From Clostridium sp. LS (GTDB taxonomy: Bacteria; Bacillota; Clostridia; Clostridiales; Clostridiaceae), in contig NZ_AUUU01000007.1 in NCBI RefSeq assembly GCF_002760435.1, positions 1 through 64,000 of the forward strand: a DNA stretch of 64,000 bases, given 5' to 3'. A program made the translations under genes and the position numbers. The notes under the pieces are model-generated. The model did not search any database and had not been told where the DNA came from. It saw only the letters and a list, made by a program, of their open reading frames with translations. Below, piece by piece: positions 25,517 to 34,769 of the stretch; the stretch's first letter is position 1, and every line of letters starts with the position of its first letter.

Positions 25517-25975
25517 ATGAAAGTTAATATAAACATTATTTCTTCTGAACTAGAAGAAGAAGTTAATTTCAATATACATAATGTTGAAAAGAATATTACT
25601 CAAGCTATAGAATTGCTGACATCATCAAATCAAGTTATTAAATACCTGCTTGGAAAAAAAGAAGACAAACATTATAAAGTTAACGTTGATGAGATTTTTT
25701 ATATAGAATCGATTGACCGAAAAGTATTTATATATACAAAAACTGAAACCTATGAAATTTCTGAGAAATTGTATATACTTGAGGAACAATTATCTACTGT
25801 TAATTTTATTAGAGTTTCTAAATCATTGTTACTAAATATTAATAAAATATACTCTTTCTACCCAAAATTAAGTGGGAACCTAGAAGCTCTTTTAGTTAAT
25901 AAGGAAAAAGTTATTATCTCAAGAAGATATGTTGCAAATTTGAAAACCAAATTAGGAATGAGGGACAGCGAATGA
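25517..25975 (+). CDS. LytTR-type DNA-binding regulator without receiver domain
   Basis: A 152-residue protein. The N-terminal 50 residues form a short helical or strand cap; residues about 55-150 are a LytTR DNA-binding domain (KVNVDEIFYIESIDRKVFIYT, FIRVSKSLLLNINKIYSFYP, VIISRRYVANLKTKLG). No receiver domain is present. Proteins of this form pair with DUF3021 membrane proteins as LytTR regulatory systems in Firmicutes, in which the membrane partner restrains the regulator. I start at the ATG at 25517 after GGGAGTG; the longer frame from 25478 includes a repeat fragment. Overlaps the next gene by 4 bases. Confidence 0.88.
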   Translation: MKVNINIISSELEEEVNFNIHNVEKNITQAIELLTSSNQVIKYLLGKKEDKHYKVNVDEIFYIESIDRKVFIYTKTETYEISEKLYILEEQLSTVNFIRVSKSLLLNINKIYSFYPKLSGNLEALLVNKEKVIISRRYVANLKTKLGMRDSE

Positions 25976-26379
25976 TCATTAAATATTTAAAACCAATATT
26001 AAAATTAACCTCAATAGTTTTTACCGTAATAATATTATTTCAACTTATTACAAAACAAGAATTAAATAATAGCATATTATATGAATTATTAGGTTTATCT
26101 TTAGTGTTGTCATTAATAAAATCCATTATTAATAAATATATTATTTCTGAAGATTCAATATTTAACTCACTATCCTATATAATTATAATTTGGTTAATGG
26201 TTATTGGATCAAATTATCTTTTTAACTGGAATATGTCCTTATCAGCAATGTTTTCATCATTTATTGAAGTCATATTAATTTATATATGTGTTAGACTTAT
26301 TAATTATCAGCATGAAAAAACAGAAGTTAAAAAAATGAATGAAATTCTAGATAGAAACAGAAAAAATGAACAACAATGA
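25972..26379 (+). CDS. DUF3021 membrane protein, partner of the LytTR regulator
   Basis: A 135-residue protein with four TM helices (about 8-26, 35-52, 66-84, 92-110) and a charged C-terminal tail (QHEKTEVKKMNEILDRNRKN). Size and topology match DUF3021 proteins. It starts in the ATGA overlap with the LytTR gene, so the two are made together. By analogy with known pairs it probably holds the regulator inactive at the membrane. Its signal is unknown. Confidence 0.8.
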   Translation: MIIKYLKPILKLTSIVFTVIILFQLITKQELNNSILYELLGLSLVLSLIKSIINKYIISEDSIFNSLSYIIIIWLMVIGSNYLFNWNMSLSAMFSSFIEVILIYICVRLINYQHEKTEVKKMNEILDRNRKNEQQ

Positions 26380-26541
26380 TCCTAAATTGTTGTTTATTTT
26401 TTAATAGTCGCGTTCCACTTGATGTTCTTTTTTCACCGCTTAGTTATATATATTAACCGCTTACGCATATACATATTGTCCTTATTTAATTTATATTATA
26501 TTCTTACAACATGATATGAATTAAGAAAGAAGGTTATTTAT

Positions 26542-27057
26542 ATGATGATTATTAATATTATTTCAGAAATTGTTAGCGGGACTCCGTTTTATGTTTGGAT
26601 TATATTTATTGTTCTTTTAAAGCGTGGAATGAAATCTACTAGAGATGGTGAATTATCCTTTAATAAAATGTTAATTATGCCACTTATATTTATTGTTTGG
26701 GGTTTGGAAAAATTACTCATAGGTTTTAGTTATTTAGGTACTTCTATGATTTTTTACACTGCATTTATGTGCTTAGGAACACTATTATCCTACGCCTTAT
26801 ACTCTAAGTACAGAAAGCTTTATATAAAAGATAATTCTCTATATAGAACTGGCTCATACTTACCATTAACTATTATGATGACTAATTTTTTTGTAAAGTA
26901 TTTATTAAATGTTGCTCTAAGTGTAAATCCATTGTTATACAGCGCATTGTCCTTTAATATTTTATATTCATTATTAAGTGGTTTCTCTGTCGGCTTATTC
27001 ATTGGAGGTATTTTGCAGGCATACAATGCTTATTCACACTTAAAAGCAGCAGTATAA
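26542..27057 (+). CDS. membrane protein, DUF6622-like
   Basis: A 171-residue protein with about five TM helices (11-27, 46-66, 68-87, 109-128, 140-162). The opening GTPFYVWIIFIVLLKRGMKST resembles short membrane proteins called DUF6622, which have no known role. AAAGAAGG lies upstream of the ATG. It follows the LytTR/DUF3021 pair after 160 bases and could be one of their targets, which is inference. Confidence 0.7.
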   Translation: MMIINIISEIVSGTPFYVWIIFIVLLKRGMKSTRDGELSFNKMLIMPLIFIVWGLEKLLIGFSYLGTSMIFYTAFMCLGTLLSYALYSKYRKLYIKDNSLYRTGSYLPLTIMMTNFFVKYLLNVALSVNPLLYSALSFNILYSLLSGFSVGLFIGGILQAYNAYSHLKAAV

Positions 27058-27183
27058 TTATATATCAGTATAAATCAGGACCACCCGTAAAACGGGTGGT
27101 TTGCTCTGCGCCTGTAAGGCTTTGTTACTGGCTGTGCTACTCGCACATTGAACGGTTTGCCAACCGCATACTTTTACAAACGG

Positions 27184-27208
27184 GCACCTAAAAGGTGCTT
27201 TATTTTTT
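27184..27208 (+). terminator. terminator shielding the transposase
   Basis: GCACC/GGTGC with a 5-nt loop and TTTATTTTTT on the plus strand. It lies at the 3' side of tnpA but points toward it, and so would stop read-through entering the element from the plus-strand genes. Confidence 0.55.
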
Positions 27209-27676
27209 GTTTCCGTTTACCGGCTCACCCGTAAACGGGTCAATATATTCCTTTAAACTCAATTGTTCATATGCTATATCTTCTTGTATCTGATTTTTTA
27301 TATATTCTTCTATAACCTTTTTATTTCTTCCTATGGTATCAACATAGTATCCTTTACACCAAAATTGCCTATTGCCATACTTGTATTTCAAGTTTGCATG
27401 TCTATCAAAAAACATCAACGAACTTTTACCTTTCAAGTATCCCATAAACTGTGCTACACTTAATTTGGGCGGTATACTAACAAGCATATGTATTATATGA
27501 TCCTTACATGCATTCGCCTCGATAATTTCTACTTTTTTATACTCACAAAGTTCTCTTAAAATTCTTCCGATGTCCGCCTTTATTTTTCCATATATTATTT
27601 GTCTCCTATACTTCGGCGCAAAAACTATGTGATATTTACAATTCCATTTACTATGTGCTAAACTACTATTGTCCAT
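27200..27676 (-). CDS. tnpA: IS200/IS605-family Y1 transposase with altered HUH motif
   Basis: A 158-residue HUH single-strand transposase. The N-terminal HSKWNCKYHIVFAPKYRR and the central SVAQFMGYLKGKSSLM blocks are typical, and the likely catalytic Tyr is Tyr125 (EEYIKNQ). The HUH motif normally reads DHIHM; here it is DHIIHM (His60-Ile-Ile-His63), with ATA ATA codons at 27493-27498 as if one codon were duplicated. That would shift one metal ligand, so the enzyme may be dead. The start ATG at 27676 lies 10 bases after AAGGAGG. Confidence 0.9.
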   Translation of the reverse strand: MDNSSLAHSKWNCKYHIVFAPKYRRQIIYGKIKADIGRILRELCEYKKVEIIEANACKDHIIHMLVSIPPKLSVAQFMGYLKGKSSLMFFDRHANLKYKYGNRQFWCKGYYVDTIGRNKKVIEEYIKNQIQEDIAYEQLSLKEYIDPFTGEPVNGNKK

Positions 27677-27811
27677 TACGGACACACCTCCTTGTTTTAT
27701 AGTATTGGTCGGCAAACCTACTATAATTTTACAATGGAGGTTTTTTATTTTCTACTCACCGCTGAAAGCTCTTTAGAACCACCCGCGTAGCAGGTGGTAT
27801 TCAAAATACAA

Positions 27812-27840
27812 CAAAACCAGGGCTTATTCTTAAGCCCTGG
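27812..27840 (-). terminator. strong terminator at the end of the large cluster
   Basis: CCAGGGCTTA (27817-27826) and TAAGCCCTGG (27831-27840) form a perfect 10-bp stem with a 4-nt loop, followed on the minus strand by TTTTGTTGT. Confidence 0.8.
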
Positions 27841-27878
27841 TCCATTTCGAAACAAGTGTACTTATTGGGACTTTAAAA

Positions 27879-27926
27879 TCATTTTCGGACTAAGCCTAAA
27901 ATATTACTATTAAAATCATCGTTCAT
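27879..27926 (-). CDS. 15-residue micro-ORF before the terminator
   Basis: GAAAGAGGTGG is followed by ATG and MNDDFNSNILGLVRK, then a stop 38 bases before the strong terminator. A palindrome (TAGAATAATTATTATTCTA, 27978-27996) lies upstream. It may be a leader or signal peptide, or a chance frame. Evidence is only the ribosome binding site and context. Confidence 0.3.
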   Translation of the reverse strand: MNDDFNSNILGLVRK

Positions 27927-28046
27927 AAGAACCACCTCTTTCGATTATTATTATGTGCAGTATTAGTTTTAATATGCTAGAATAATTATTATTCTATGAA
28001 AAAAATAAATTAATAAAAATGCTAAACTTTTTTAATCGTAAAAAAC

Positions 28047-28343
28047 TTAAATCCCCTTCATCTTCCCCTTCACCAAACTTACGTAACTCCCTAGTACCGC
28101 AAGACTCCTCACCACTTCATCCACATCAAAATTCAAAGTATGTCTTTTCTTCTTTAAAATCTCCTCTAGGTTAAAAAGCATAGATGCACCTTCCTTTAGT
28201 CCCAATTTATCACAGCTTACTGCGAGTCTATTCATTTCTCTTAAAGTACCGTCTAAAGTCACACTTACTCCACTAAGTAAAATCCCATCTAAAAGCCCTT
28301 CAATATCCTCAATAACAGTCTTTAAGCTTTCATTATTCTCCAC
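28047..28343 (-). CDS. 98-residue helical protein, last gene of the MoxR-VWA unit
   Basis: A cytoplasmic, all-helical protein of 98 residues, without recognised family (IEDIEGLLDGILLSGVSVTLD, LNFDVDEVVRSLAVLGSYV). It starts 13 bases after the SWIM gene stop and so is part of the same transcript. It is probably an accessory subunit, by position only. Confidence 0.7.
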   Translation of the reverse strand: MENNESLKTVIEDIEGLLDGILLSGVSVTLDGTLREMNRLAVSCDKLGLKEGASMLFNLEEILKKKRHTLNFDVDEVVRSLAVLGSYVSLVKGKMKGI

Positions 28344-28356
28344 GAAATCACATCCT

Positions 28357-30102
28357 TTATAAAGTCAAGTTCACTAAAGTACCATCTTCATAGTAAGCTG
28401 TTATGGGCACTGCTATAAGCCCAGCTTCTCCGAGATATACTTTTGCAAGCAGCATAAATGGATAGTTTTTCATTCTTTCTATCCTCTCCAGTTTTTCTAT
28501 AAGCTTTTTATTGTGGCTGGAATACTTAACCTCAATACTTACACATTCTTCTTCCTTATCATATAGGGGCATTTTAAAGACCTGATGCACTTTATCAAAG
28601 CTGCTTTCTCCAAACTTTGTTGGCTTTACAAGGAACAAATCATCATTTTCTTCCCTTTCATTAAAGTATAAGCTAGAGTTTTTAGAAACAGTTAAAAATA
28701 AATCCTTCCATAAGGTAAAAGTCTTATCTTTAAGGTAAATACTTGAAAGATCTGTAACTCCTATAACTTCTCCTTTACTGCTTTCACTAGAAGATAATCT
28801 AAAATCTCCATTTACCTTTCCATTAATAAGCTTTATTTTAGCTTTAGAGAAGCTTTCTATATCAGAAGCTACTCCCCATGGACAGGTTTCCATGCTGTAA
28901 CCGCTTTTCTTATCATAGGACAAATTTCTAGATATGGTGTAAGTAAACCATTTGTTAAAGCCTTCTACTGTAAAGTAAAATGTAGTTCCTTCATAGCCTG
29001 ATTCTGTTATCCATTTGTTAGCTCCTACTGCTGTAAGCTCAATAGGTGGAATTTCATAATAAGAACTCTTATGCTCTCCTATTAATTCCCCTAAAGTTTT
29101 TTCATCGCTGCAGTTTTCCATGGCCATAGTTAAAATATAAATGCTTTGAAGCAAATATCTGAAGCCTTCCACAGAAAAGGAGGCATTTTTATTAATATAT
29201 AATTTTAGCTTTCCTTGAAGTGCTCTTATTTTCTTCTCCATATTAGGAATATCGCTGTTGTGACATATAATTGCCACCTGCTCCAGCTTATCTAAAAAGC
29301 TTTCAGGAATTCTAGCAAGGCCTGTAAAGTATATTTCTTCTATGGTTTTTCTCACTTCTTTTATACAGCTTTCTAAGACTTCCTTGCTTATAACTTTGTC
29401 CTTAGCAATAAAAGAAATAATTTCTTCCTTATTTAAGGCACCTTTGTAAAGTCCATAGTGAATTACTGCCTCTGCCTTATGTCTGCAAAGCTCTTTACTT
29501 TTACAGCTGCATAAAGAATTATTAACTATACTGCTGTCCTTTATGGATATATCCTTCTTTTCTTCTCCCTTTACAGAAATAAATTTTACTGTTTCTTCTC
29601 CTTCAAACTCCACCTGAAGTAGAGCGCCTTCTTTTATATCTGCTTTTAATCCAAACTCCATTCTTTTAACGAGATTTCCAAATTCTCTATCTCCCAAAGC
29701 AGTCTTTATACTTTTTAAGTTTATATTTAAAAGCTCTGAATAATCCTGAAGAAGCTCTTCTTGTTCATCAGAAATTTCCTTTAAAGAAGATGACTCTCCA
29801 AAGATTTCTTCCATATGCTGTTTAACATATAAATAGCTCATAACCGTATGCTTGCAAATACTTCTTGAAGGACAGCTGCACTTAAAAGCTTGTATATCTT
29901 CATTTATGCTACAAACATTACCATCTGGCAGTTCGCATTTTATAGATGCTTCTTCCACTGTTATTTTTACAGCAGCACCGGAATTTAAATCCTTTGAAGC
30001 TCTATTAAATATACCCTTATTAGTAACTCCAATGAGATATTCATCATTAATAGAAAGAATATAAGATTTTAACTTGCTTAAGAAATTATCTTTGCTATCC
30101 AT
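28357..30102 (-). CDS. SWIM zinc-finger protein (YehQ-like)
   Basis: A 581-residue cytoplasmic protein with two SWIM-type zinc fingers: CSCPSRSICKH (Cys75, Cys77, Cys83, His85) and CSCKSKELCRH (about 198-208). The rest is a helical and strand-rich region without known fold. SWIM fingers bind nucleic acid or protein. The start overlaps the VWA gene by 25 bases, with AGGAGGG inside that gene's end, so translation is coupled. The E. coli counterpart by order is YehQ. The biochemical role is unknown. Confidence 0.85.
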   Translation of the reverse strand: MDSKDNFLSKLKSYILSINDEYLIGVTNKGIFNRASKDLNSGAAVKITVEEASIKCELPDGNVCSINEDIQAFKCSCPSRSICKHTVMSYLYVKQHMEEIFGESSSLKEISDEQEELLQDYSELLNINLKSIKTALGDREFGNLVKRMEFGLKADIKEGALLQVEFEGEETVKFISVKGEEKKDISIKDSSIVNNSLCSCKSKELCRHKAEAVIHYGLYKGALNKEEIISFIAKDKVISKEVLESCIKEVRKTIEEIYFTGLARIPESFLDKLEQVAIICHNSDIPNMEKKIRALQGKLKLYINKNASFSVEGFRYLLQSIYILTMAMENCSDEKTLGELIGEHKSSYYEIPPIELTAVGANKWITESGYEGTTFYFTVEGFNKWFTYTISRNLSYDKKSGYSMETCPWGVASDIESFSKAKIKLINGKVNGDFRLSSSESSKGEVIGVTDLSSIYLKDKTFTLWKDLFLTVSKNSSLYFNEREENDDLFLVKPTKFGESSFDKVHQVFKMPLYDKEEECVSIEVKYSSHNKKLIEKLERIERMKNYPFMLLAKVYLGEAGLIAVPITAYYEDGTLVNLTL

Positions 30103-31208
30103 TTAGCTAACCCTCCTGGCGTCATTGCTGCAACTTCTGCTCCAAGTGCAGCCATTTTAGCTGCAGCCTTTTTGTCATAAAAACTATTAGCTTTGTCATC
30201 TAAAGCTGTAAGGATTATAAGCTTAGCCCCAGTTTCAATTATTGCCTTAGCCCTTGCATACATTATGTTGTAATTATAGCCATCATAAAGGTCTGTCACC
30301 ATTACCACCATAGTTCTTAAAGGACTCTCTATTAATTTTTCTGCATAACCTAAGGCCTTTCCTATATTAGTTCCGCCTCCAAGTTGAACACTCATAAGTG
30401 TTTGAACTGCATCATCTACATAAGCAGTTAGATCCACTATCTCTGTATCAAAAATAAAAAGACTGGTTTTTAACATAGGAAGCTTTGAAAATATTCCTGC
30501 CATTATAGCACTGTGAATAACAGAAGAAAGCATACTGCCGCTTTCATCAACTGCAACTATTATGTTCCAAGGATTGTATTTTCTTACCCTGCCATAAAAA
30601 TAAACTTTATCTACAATCATTCTTTCTTCTTCTTTATCATAATTTTTTAAATTGGCTCTTATGGTCCTCTTAAAATCAATGTTTCTAGCAGACTTTACAG
30701 CACTTCTTTTGTTTCTGTCCACTTTTCCCATGATAGTCAACCTTACTTCATTTTCTAAGCTTTTAGTTATTTCATCTGCTACCTTCTTAACTATTTTTCT
30801 AGCAGTATCTAAAACATCGCCCTTCATTAAATGCTTCATTTGCAGTATATTTTTTAAAAGCTCTGTATTAGGTTCCATAGCCTCCAGCACCTTTTTATCT
30901 GTTAAAAGCTCCTTCATGTTATATTTCTCTAGAGCATGCTTTTCTAATATTTCCACTGTTTCTTTAGGGAATAAGGTTCTAACCTTTGTTATCCAAGAAG
31001 GCACTGTAAGGTTAGAGTTTCCTCTTCCTCCCCTTGGGTCATCTACTCTTATTCCTCTTTCTTCATCATAATCCCTATCATATAAGAACTCCAGCAAATC
31101 ACTAAGCTCTGAATAATTTCCGCTGTCTTCTGAAAAACCTATGCTGTCCTCTGCAAATTTTCCAAGTACCAACCGCCATCTATTTAAACCAATTAACTCT
31201 TCCTTCAT
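30078..31208 (-). CDS. VWA-domain protein (YehP/CoxE-like)
   Basis: A 376-residue protein. Residues 1-210 are helical; 215-376 are a von Willebrand A domain with a full MIDAS: DESGS (221-225), Thr in GGGTNIG (about 278-284) and Asp in VTDLYDG. Such proteins work with MoxR-type AAA ATPases to remodel or activate partners. The 4-base ATGA overlap with the DUF5682 gene and the 25-base overlap with the SWIM gene show tight co-translation. E. coli YehP is the counterpart by order. Confidence 0.9.
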   Translation of the reverse strand: MKEELIGLNRWRLVLGKFAEDSIGFSEDSGNYSELSDLLEFLYDRDYDEERGIRVDDPRGGRGNSNLTVPSWITKVRTLFPKETVEILEKHALEKYNMKELLTDKKVLEAMEPNTELLKNILQMKHLMKGDVLDTARKIVKKVADEITKSLENEVRLTIMGKVDRNKRSAVKSARNIDFKRTIRANLKNYDKEEERMIVDKVYFYGRVRKYNPWNIIVAVDESGSMLSSVIHSAIMAGIFSKLPMLKTSLFIFDTEIVDLTAYVDDAVQTLMSVQLGGGTNIGKALGYAEKLIESPLRTMVVMVTDLYDGYNYNIMYARAKAIIETGAKLIILTALDDKANSFYDKKAAAKMAALGAEVAAMTPGGLAKWIAKIIS

Positions 31209-33628
31209 ACTTTATCCCTTCCCTGGTATACCTGCCATTTTTCCAAAAGCTCCACTGCATATTTATCTAAGGATACTGCTAGTTTTATATCCTCTTCCTT
31301 TAAGACCTTCTCATATAGAATATCTTCTTCCTTAGTGCTGTAAACTTTTGCTGCCTCTTTAGCAATACTGTCAATTTCAAAAGGATTAAAAAAGGTAAAG
31401 CTAAATCTTAAATCAGGGAGAAGTGCCATAAAATGTTCCTCTTCTATATTTCTTAAAAAACTGTCTATTCCCTTAAGTAAATCCTCTTCAATAAGCAATA
31501 AATCCTTAGCTGTAGAAAATAGTCCCTTTAAAAAGCTTCCTGACTTCATAAGCTTTTCCCCTGTTCCATAGAGATACTGTACTGTTTTATCTGCCACTTC
31601 CTTAGAATCAGTTGCGTTTAATCCATAAAGTATACCTAATGCTGCTCCTTCTACAGCACTATTTAAGTCCTTCTTTGAAATAAGGAGCCTTAAGCTGTCT
31701 ATTAGAGATTCACTATCAAAATTAGCTTTATTAGAAATATGATAAATATCCTTTAGCTTAGAAATTACTTCATTTTCATTGTCATAATCCACAGTATTCA
31801 AGCTGGTTATTTGAGAAACAGCTTTATTATAAGCAGTAGTAAAGAATTCCTGTAGTTTTTCTTCCATATTAATGTTAAGTAAATCTTCTGCATTACATAG
31901 AAAATTTAAGTTGTAACAAGAATTTGTAACAGAAACAAAATCCTCATCTCCATTTAATATTTCTCCAAAGGAAGGCAGAAGTCCTTGAAAACTGCTTTCA
32001 GCTCCCATAAGTGCAGCTTCTATTAAAAGCAGTGAAGCTTCTCCTGAAGCATTTTCACAGGCTTTAAACCTTTTTGAAAGCACAGAATTTGCTGCTTCCT
32101 TTAAGCTTCCCCCCTGCACAGAAAGTTCAATGAGGGTACTTTGAAGTTTAGTAGTCCATTTATACTTCCATACTTCTCTTATTAAATTAGTATTTTTTCT
32201 ATTAATAAAATCTGGTCCTTTTTCCATAAGACAAAAGTTAGTATTTAAAAACTTCATTATATGAAAAAACTTACTCTGCTCTCTATGCTTTTTACTCTTA
32301 TAGATACTAAGGGAAACTTCATTTTCTAAAGTAGTAGTTTTTATGTTAAACTTCCCGCACAATTCATTAAAATCCTGTACTATAGGAGGAACTTCTGCTA
32401 AGGCACAAAGTTTTCCTATTTTATTTCCTGTAAGCAATTCTCTTAAATACTTTAAAGAAACCTGTGCCTCTGCATCCATTTCACCTTTTACAAAAGAAGA
32501 GGTTATACCATCCTTAAGCTCATAAACTCCACATTCATATTTATCTCTTAAAGCCTTAAGTCCTCTTGCCATATTAAAGGCTTCTATTTCATCTGCTGTA
32601 GAGAGATTTCCATGATTTTTTCTTATAAGTTTTCCTGTATGTACAATAAAATTAAGTACAGCTTCTTCATAAGGTTTATCCATATGTTTCTCAATATTTT
32701 CAAAAACTCTTTGATAAAAAGCAGGGTGAGGCATTCCACTTGCATAGCCATTTAATTGATCACTTTCCTCAAAGGAATAAGCCATGGCATATACTCCTGT
32801 ATCAGCTTCAGCTATATTATGAAGAGTTATTTCATTATCAGCTTCAAGGCCATCAATGAGTGCGGATGTGTGAAAGCCTCCACTTACTACCAGCACTTTA
32901 TTGTATTTTTTAGCTGCCTCTCTTATTTTCATGCTCATAAAGATTTCTCTAGAGAGACAGCCATCTTCTTTAAGCATTTCTTCATTATAGCCTGCTCTAG
33001 ATAAATAACAGGAAAATATCATATTTTCTATGAACTTCTCTGTGCTTATTCTAAGTCCATCTATTTCAAATAACTTTTCCCAAAGCTCATTATAGTTTCT
33101 ACAGCCTTCCTTTTCACAAAGAGCTTTAATAAAAATACTTTCCTTCATTAAATAATCATCATTATAGGTGTTTTTTTCCTGAGCCTTTCCCATAACCTCT
33201 AGTTTCTTACTGTTTATAAGTATTTCTGCATAAGATAAGTCTATAAACTCACAAACTATATCTCTTTTCTTACCTTCTCTTAATGCCAAAAGCTCTGGTG
33301 AAAAATCTAGGAAGGGATAGTAACACCTGTATTTTTCCTTGTTTTCTTCTATAAATCCATTTCTATCAAAGTAACTATAATAAATACATACAGGAGCTTT
33401 AGTTTCTTCATGAGCTATATACTTTATAACTTTATTAGCTTCTGCTGGTCCTTCAATTAATATAATTTCAGGTTTATAACTATCGATTACTTTCTTAAGA
33501 TGAAAACTACAGGCTGGACTGTGATGTCTTACTGGGAAAAACATTACCCTGTTGTCTAAATTGTAGGATTTTTTCACATAGTATTTTATTTTATTATCTA
33601 TATCCTGCTTATCCATATTTTCAACCAT
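31205..33628 (-). CDS. DUF5682 protein (YehM-like)
   Basis: An 807-residue cytoplasmic protein. The N-terminal part (about 20-280) has the family features FFPVRHHSPACSFHLKKVI and IILIEGPAEANKVI, and a later VLVVSGGFHTSALI; this core is reminiscent of the TraB/ChaN-like superfamily. The C-terminal half is helical. The start at 33628 is placed after GGTGGAG; the frame is open 60 bases further into the MoxR gene. Counterpart by order: E. coli YehM. No activity is known. Confidence 0.85.
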   Translation of the reverse strand: MVENMDKQDIDNKIKYYVKKSYNLDNRVMFFPVRHHSPACSFHLKKVIDSYKPEIILIEGPAEANKVIKYIAHEETKAPVCIYYSYFDRNGFIEENKEKYRCYYPFLDFSPELLALREGKKRDIVCEFIDLSYAEILINSKKLEVMGKAQEKNTYNDDYLMKESIFIKALCEKEGCRNYNELWEKLFEIDGLRISTEKFIENMIFSCYLSRAGYNEEMLKEDGCLSREIFMSMKIREAAKKYNKVLVVSGGFHTSALIDGLEADNEITLHNIAEADTGVYAMAYSFEESDQLNGYASGMPHPAFYQRVFENIEKHMDKPYEEAVLNFIVHTGKLIRKNHGNLSTADEIEAFNMARGLKALRDKYECGVYELKDGITSSFVKGEMDAEAQVSLKYLRELLTGNKIGKLCALAEVPPIVQDFNELCGKFNIKTTTLENEVSLSIYKSKKHREQSKFFHIMKFLNTNFCLMEKGPDFINRKNTNLIREVWKYKWTTKLQSTLIELSVQGGSLKEAANSVLSKRFKACENASGEASLLLIEAALMGAESSFQGLLPSFGEILNGDEDFVSVTNSCYNLNFLCNAEDLLNINMEEKLQEFFTTAYNKAVSQITSLNTVDYDNENEVISKLKDIYHISNKANFDSESLIDSLRLLISKKDLNSAVEGAALGILYGLNATDSKEVADKTVQYLYGTGEKLMKSGSFLKGLFSTAKDLLLIEEDLLKGIDSFLRNIEEEHFMALLPDLRFSFTFFNPFEIDSIAKEAAKVYSTKEEDILYEKVLKEEDIKLAVSLDKYAVELLEKWQVYQGRDKV

Positions 33629-33641
33629 GCTAGCTCCACCT

Positions 33642-34757
33642 TTATTTAATCCACTTTTTAGCTTCATAGAATTCCTTCCAGTTTCCACCTATTCTTGTAC
33701 TTTTACCTTTAACTACAATGTTAAAATAACTTCTAAGCTTATCCACATCTTCACGGCTTTCCTTAAGTACAGAACCTAATATGTTTTGCACCATATTACC
33801 CATATCAATTTTAGAATCCCCATAATAAAAACTACTCATAAGAGTTTGATAATATACCGACACTGCCTCTGCTGTACTCATTACTGCAGAAGGTTTGTCT
33901 ATTCTACTGCCTTCAGAAGATATTCCTTCTCTTAATTCATGGAAGGTTGTGGCAAGAATTTCTGCAGCATCTCTGTCCACTTCCATTTCAATATTAGAAT
34001 TTTTAATAAGCTTTTCTACTTCTCCCTCTATAATCTTAGCTTCTAGTGAAACATCACTTATCGGGAATACAGTTTCAAAATTAAATCTTCTCTTTAAGGC
34101 ACTGCTCATTTCGTTAACTCCACGGTCTCTAGTATTAGCAGTTGCTATAACATTAAATCCATGAGAAGCACAAAGCAGCCCTTCTTCCCCAAACTCTGGT
34201 ATATTTAAAACTTTATCACTGAGTATACTGATTAAACTGTCCTGTACTTCTGCTGGACATCTAGTGATTTCTTCAAACCTAGTTATAATTCCCTTTTGCA
34301 TGCCTATGAACAAAGGAGAAGGCACTAAAGCTTCCCTAACTGGTCCTTTAGCTAAAAGGAATGCATAATTCCAAGTATACTTAATCATGTCCTCTGTAGT
34401 TCCTGCTGTTCCTTGTATAGTATTTGTGCTGCATCCGCAAATAGCTGCAGATAATAGTTCACTTAACATGGTTTTGGCTGTCCCCGGCTCTCCAACCAGC
34501 ATAAGTCCTCTGTTTCCAGCTAAGGTTATAATACATCTTTCAATAAGAGTATCATCTCCATAAAATTTCTTAAGTATATTAACATTTTTTCTTTTCAGCT
34601 TTAGAGGCTTGCTGCTTCCTAAAATAAAAGTCCTCACAGCCTTAGGAGACAATCTCCAATTTTCTGGCTTAGGCCCTTCATCATTAGCCTCTAATGCAGC
34701 TAATTCCTCTGCATATAATACTTCAACAGTAGGTTTTAATGCTTTTATTTCACTCAT
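33642..34757 (-). CDS. MoxR-family AAA+ ATPase (YehL-like)
   Basis: A 371-residue AAA+ ATPase. Walker A is GEPGTAKT (89-96), the Walker B region is IITRFEEITR (157-166) and sensor 1 is FNVIATANTRDRG (about 199-211). MoxR-type ATPases such as RavA act as chaperones with VWA proteins. The gene heads the four-gene MoxR/DUF5682/VWA/SWIM part, 12 bases after the endonuclease V-like gene. Counterpart by order: E. coli YehL. Confidence 0.92.
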   Translation of the reverse strand: MSEIKALKPTVEVLYAEELAALEANDEGPKPENWRLSPKAVRTFILGSSKPLKLKRKNVNILKKFYGDDTLIERCIITLAGNRGLMLVGEPGTAKTMLSELLSAAICGCSTNTIQGTAGTTEDMIKYTWNYAFLLAKGPVREALVPSPLFIGMQKGIITRFEEITRCPAEVQDSLISILSDKVLNIPEFGEEGLLCASHGFNVIATANTRDRGVNEMSSALKRRFNFETVFPISDVSLEAKIIEGEVEKLIKNSNIEMEVDRDAAEILATTFHELREGISSEGSRIDKPSAVMSTAEAVSVYYQTLMSSFYYGDSKIDMGNMVQNILGSVLKESREDVDKLRSYFNIVVKGKSTRIGGNWKEFYEAKKWIK

Positions 34758-34769
34758 ATATATTCTCCT

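Larger units (their letters stand above)
27078..27800 (-). mobile_element. IS200-like element, transposase only
   Basis: A single tnpA is flanked by subterminal hairpins typical of IS200/IS605 ends: ACCACCCG/CGGGTGGT at 27080-27100 and ACCACCCG/CAGGTGGT at 27778-27798. There is no tnpB. Further hairpins lie between the stop codon and the first end. The exact cleavage sites cannot be fixed without an empty site. Confidence 0.8.

Noticed and set aside
27078-27800. TnpB and omega RNA with the IS200-like element
   Set aside because: No second reading frame follows tnpA within the ends, and flanking genes are unrelated.
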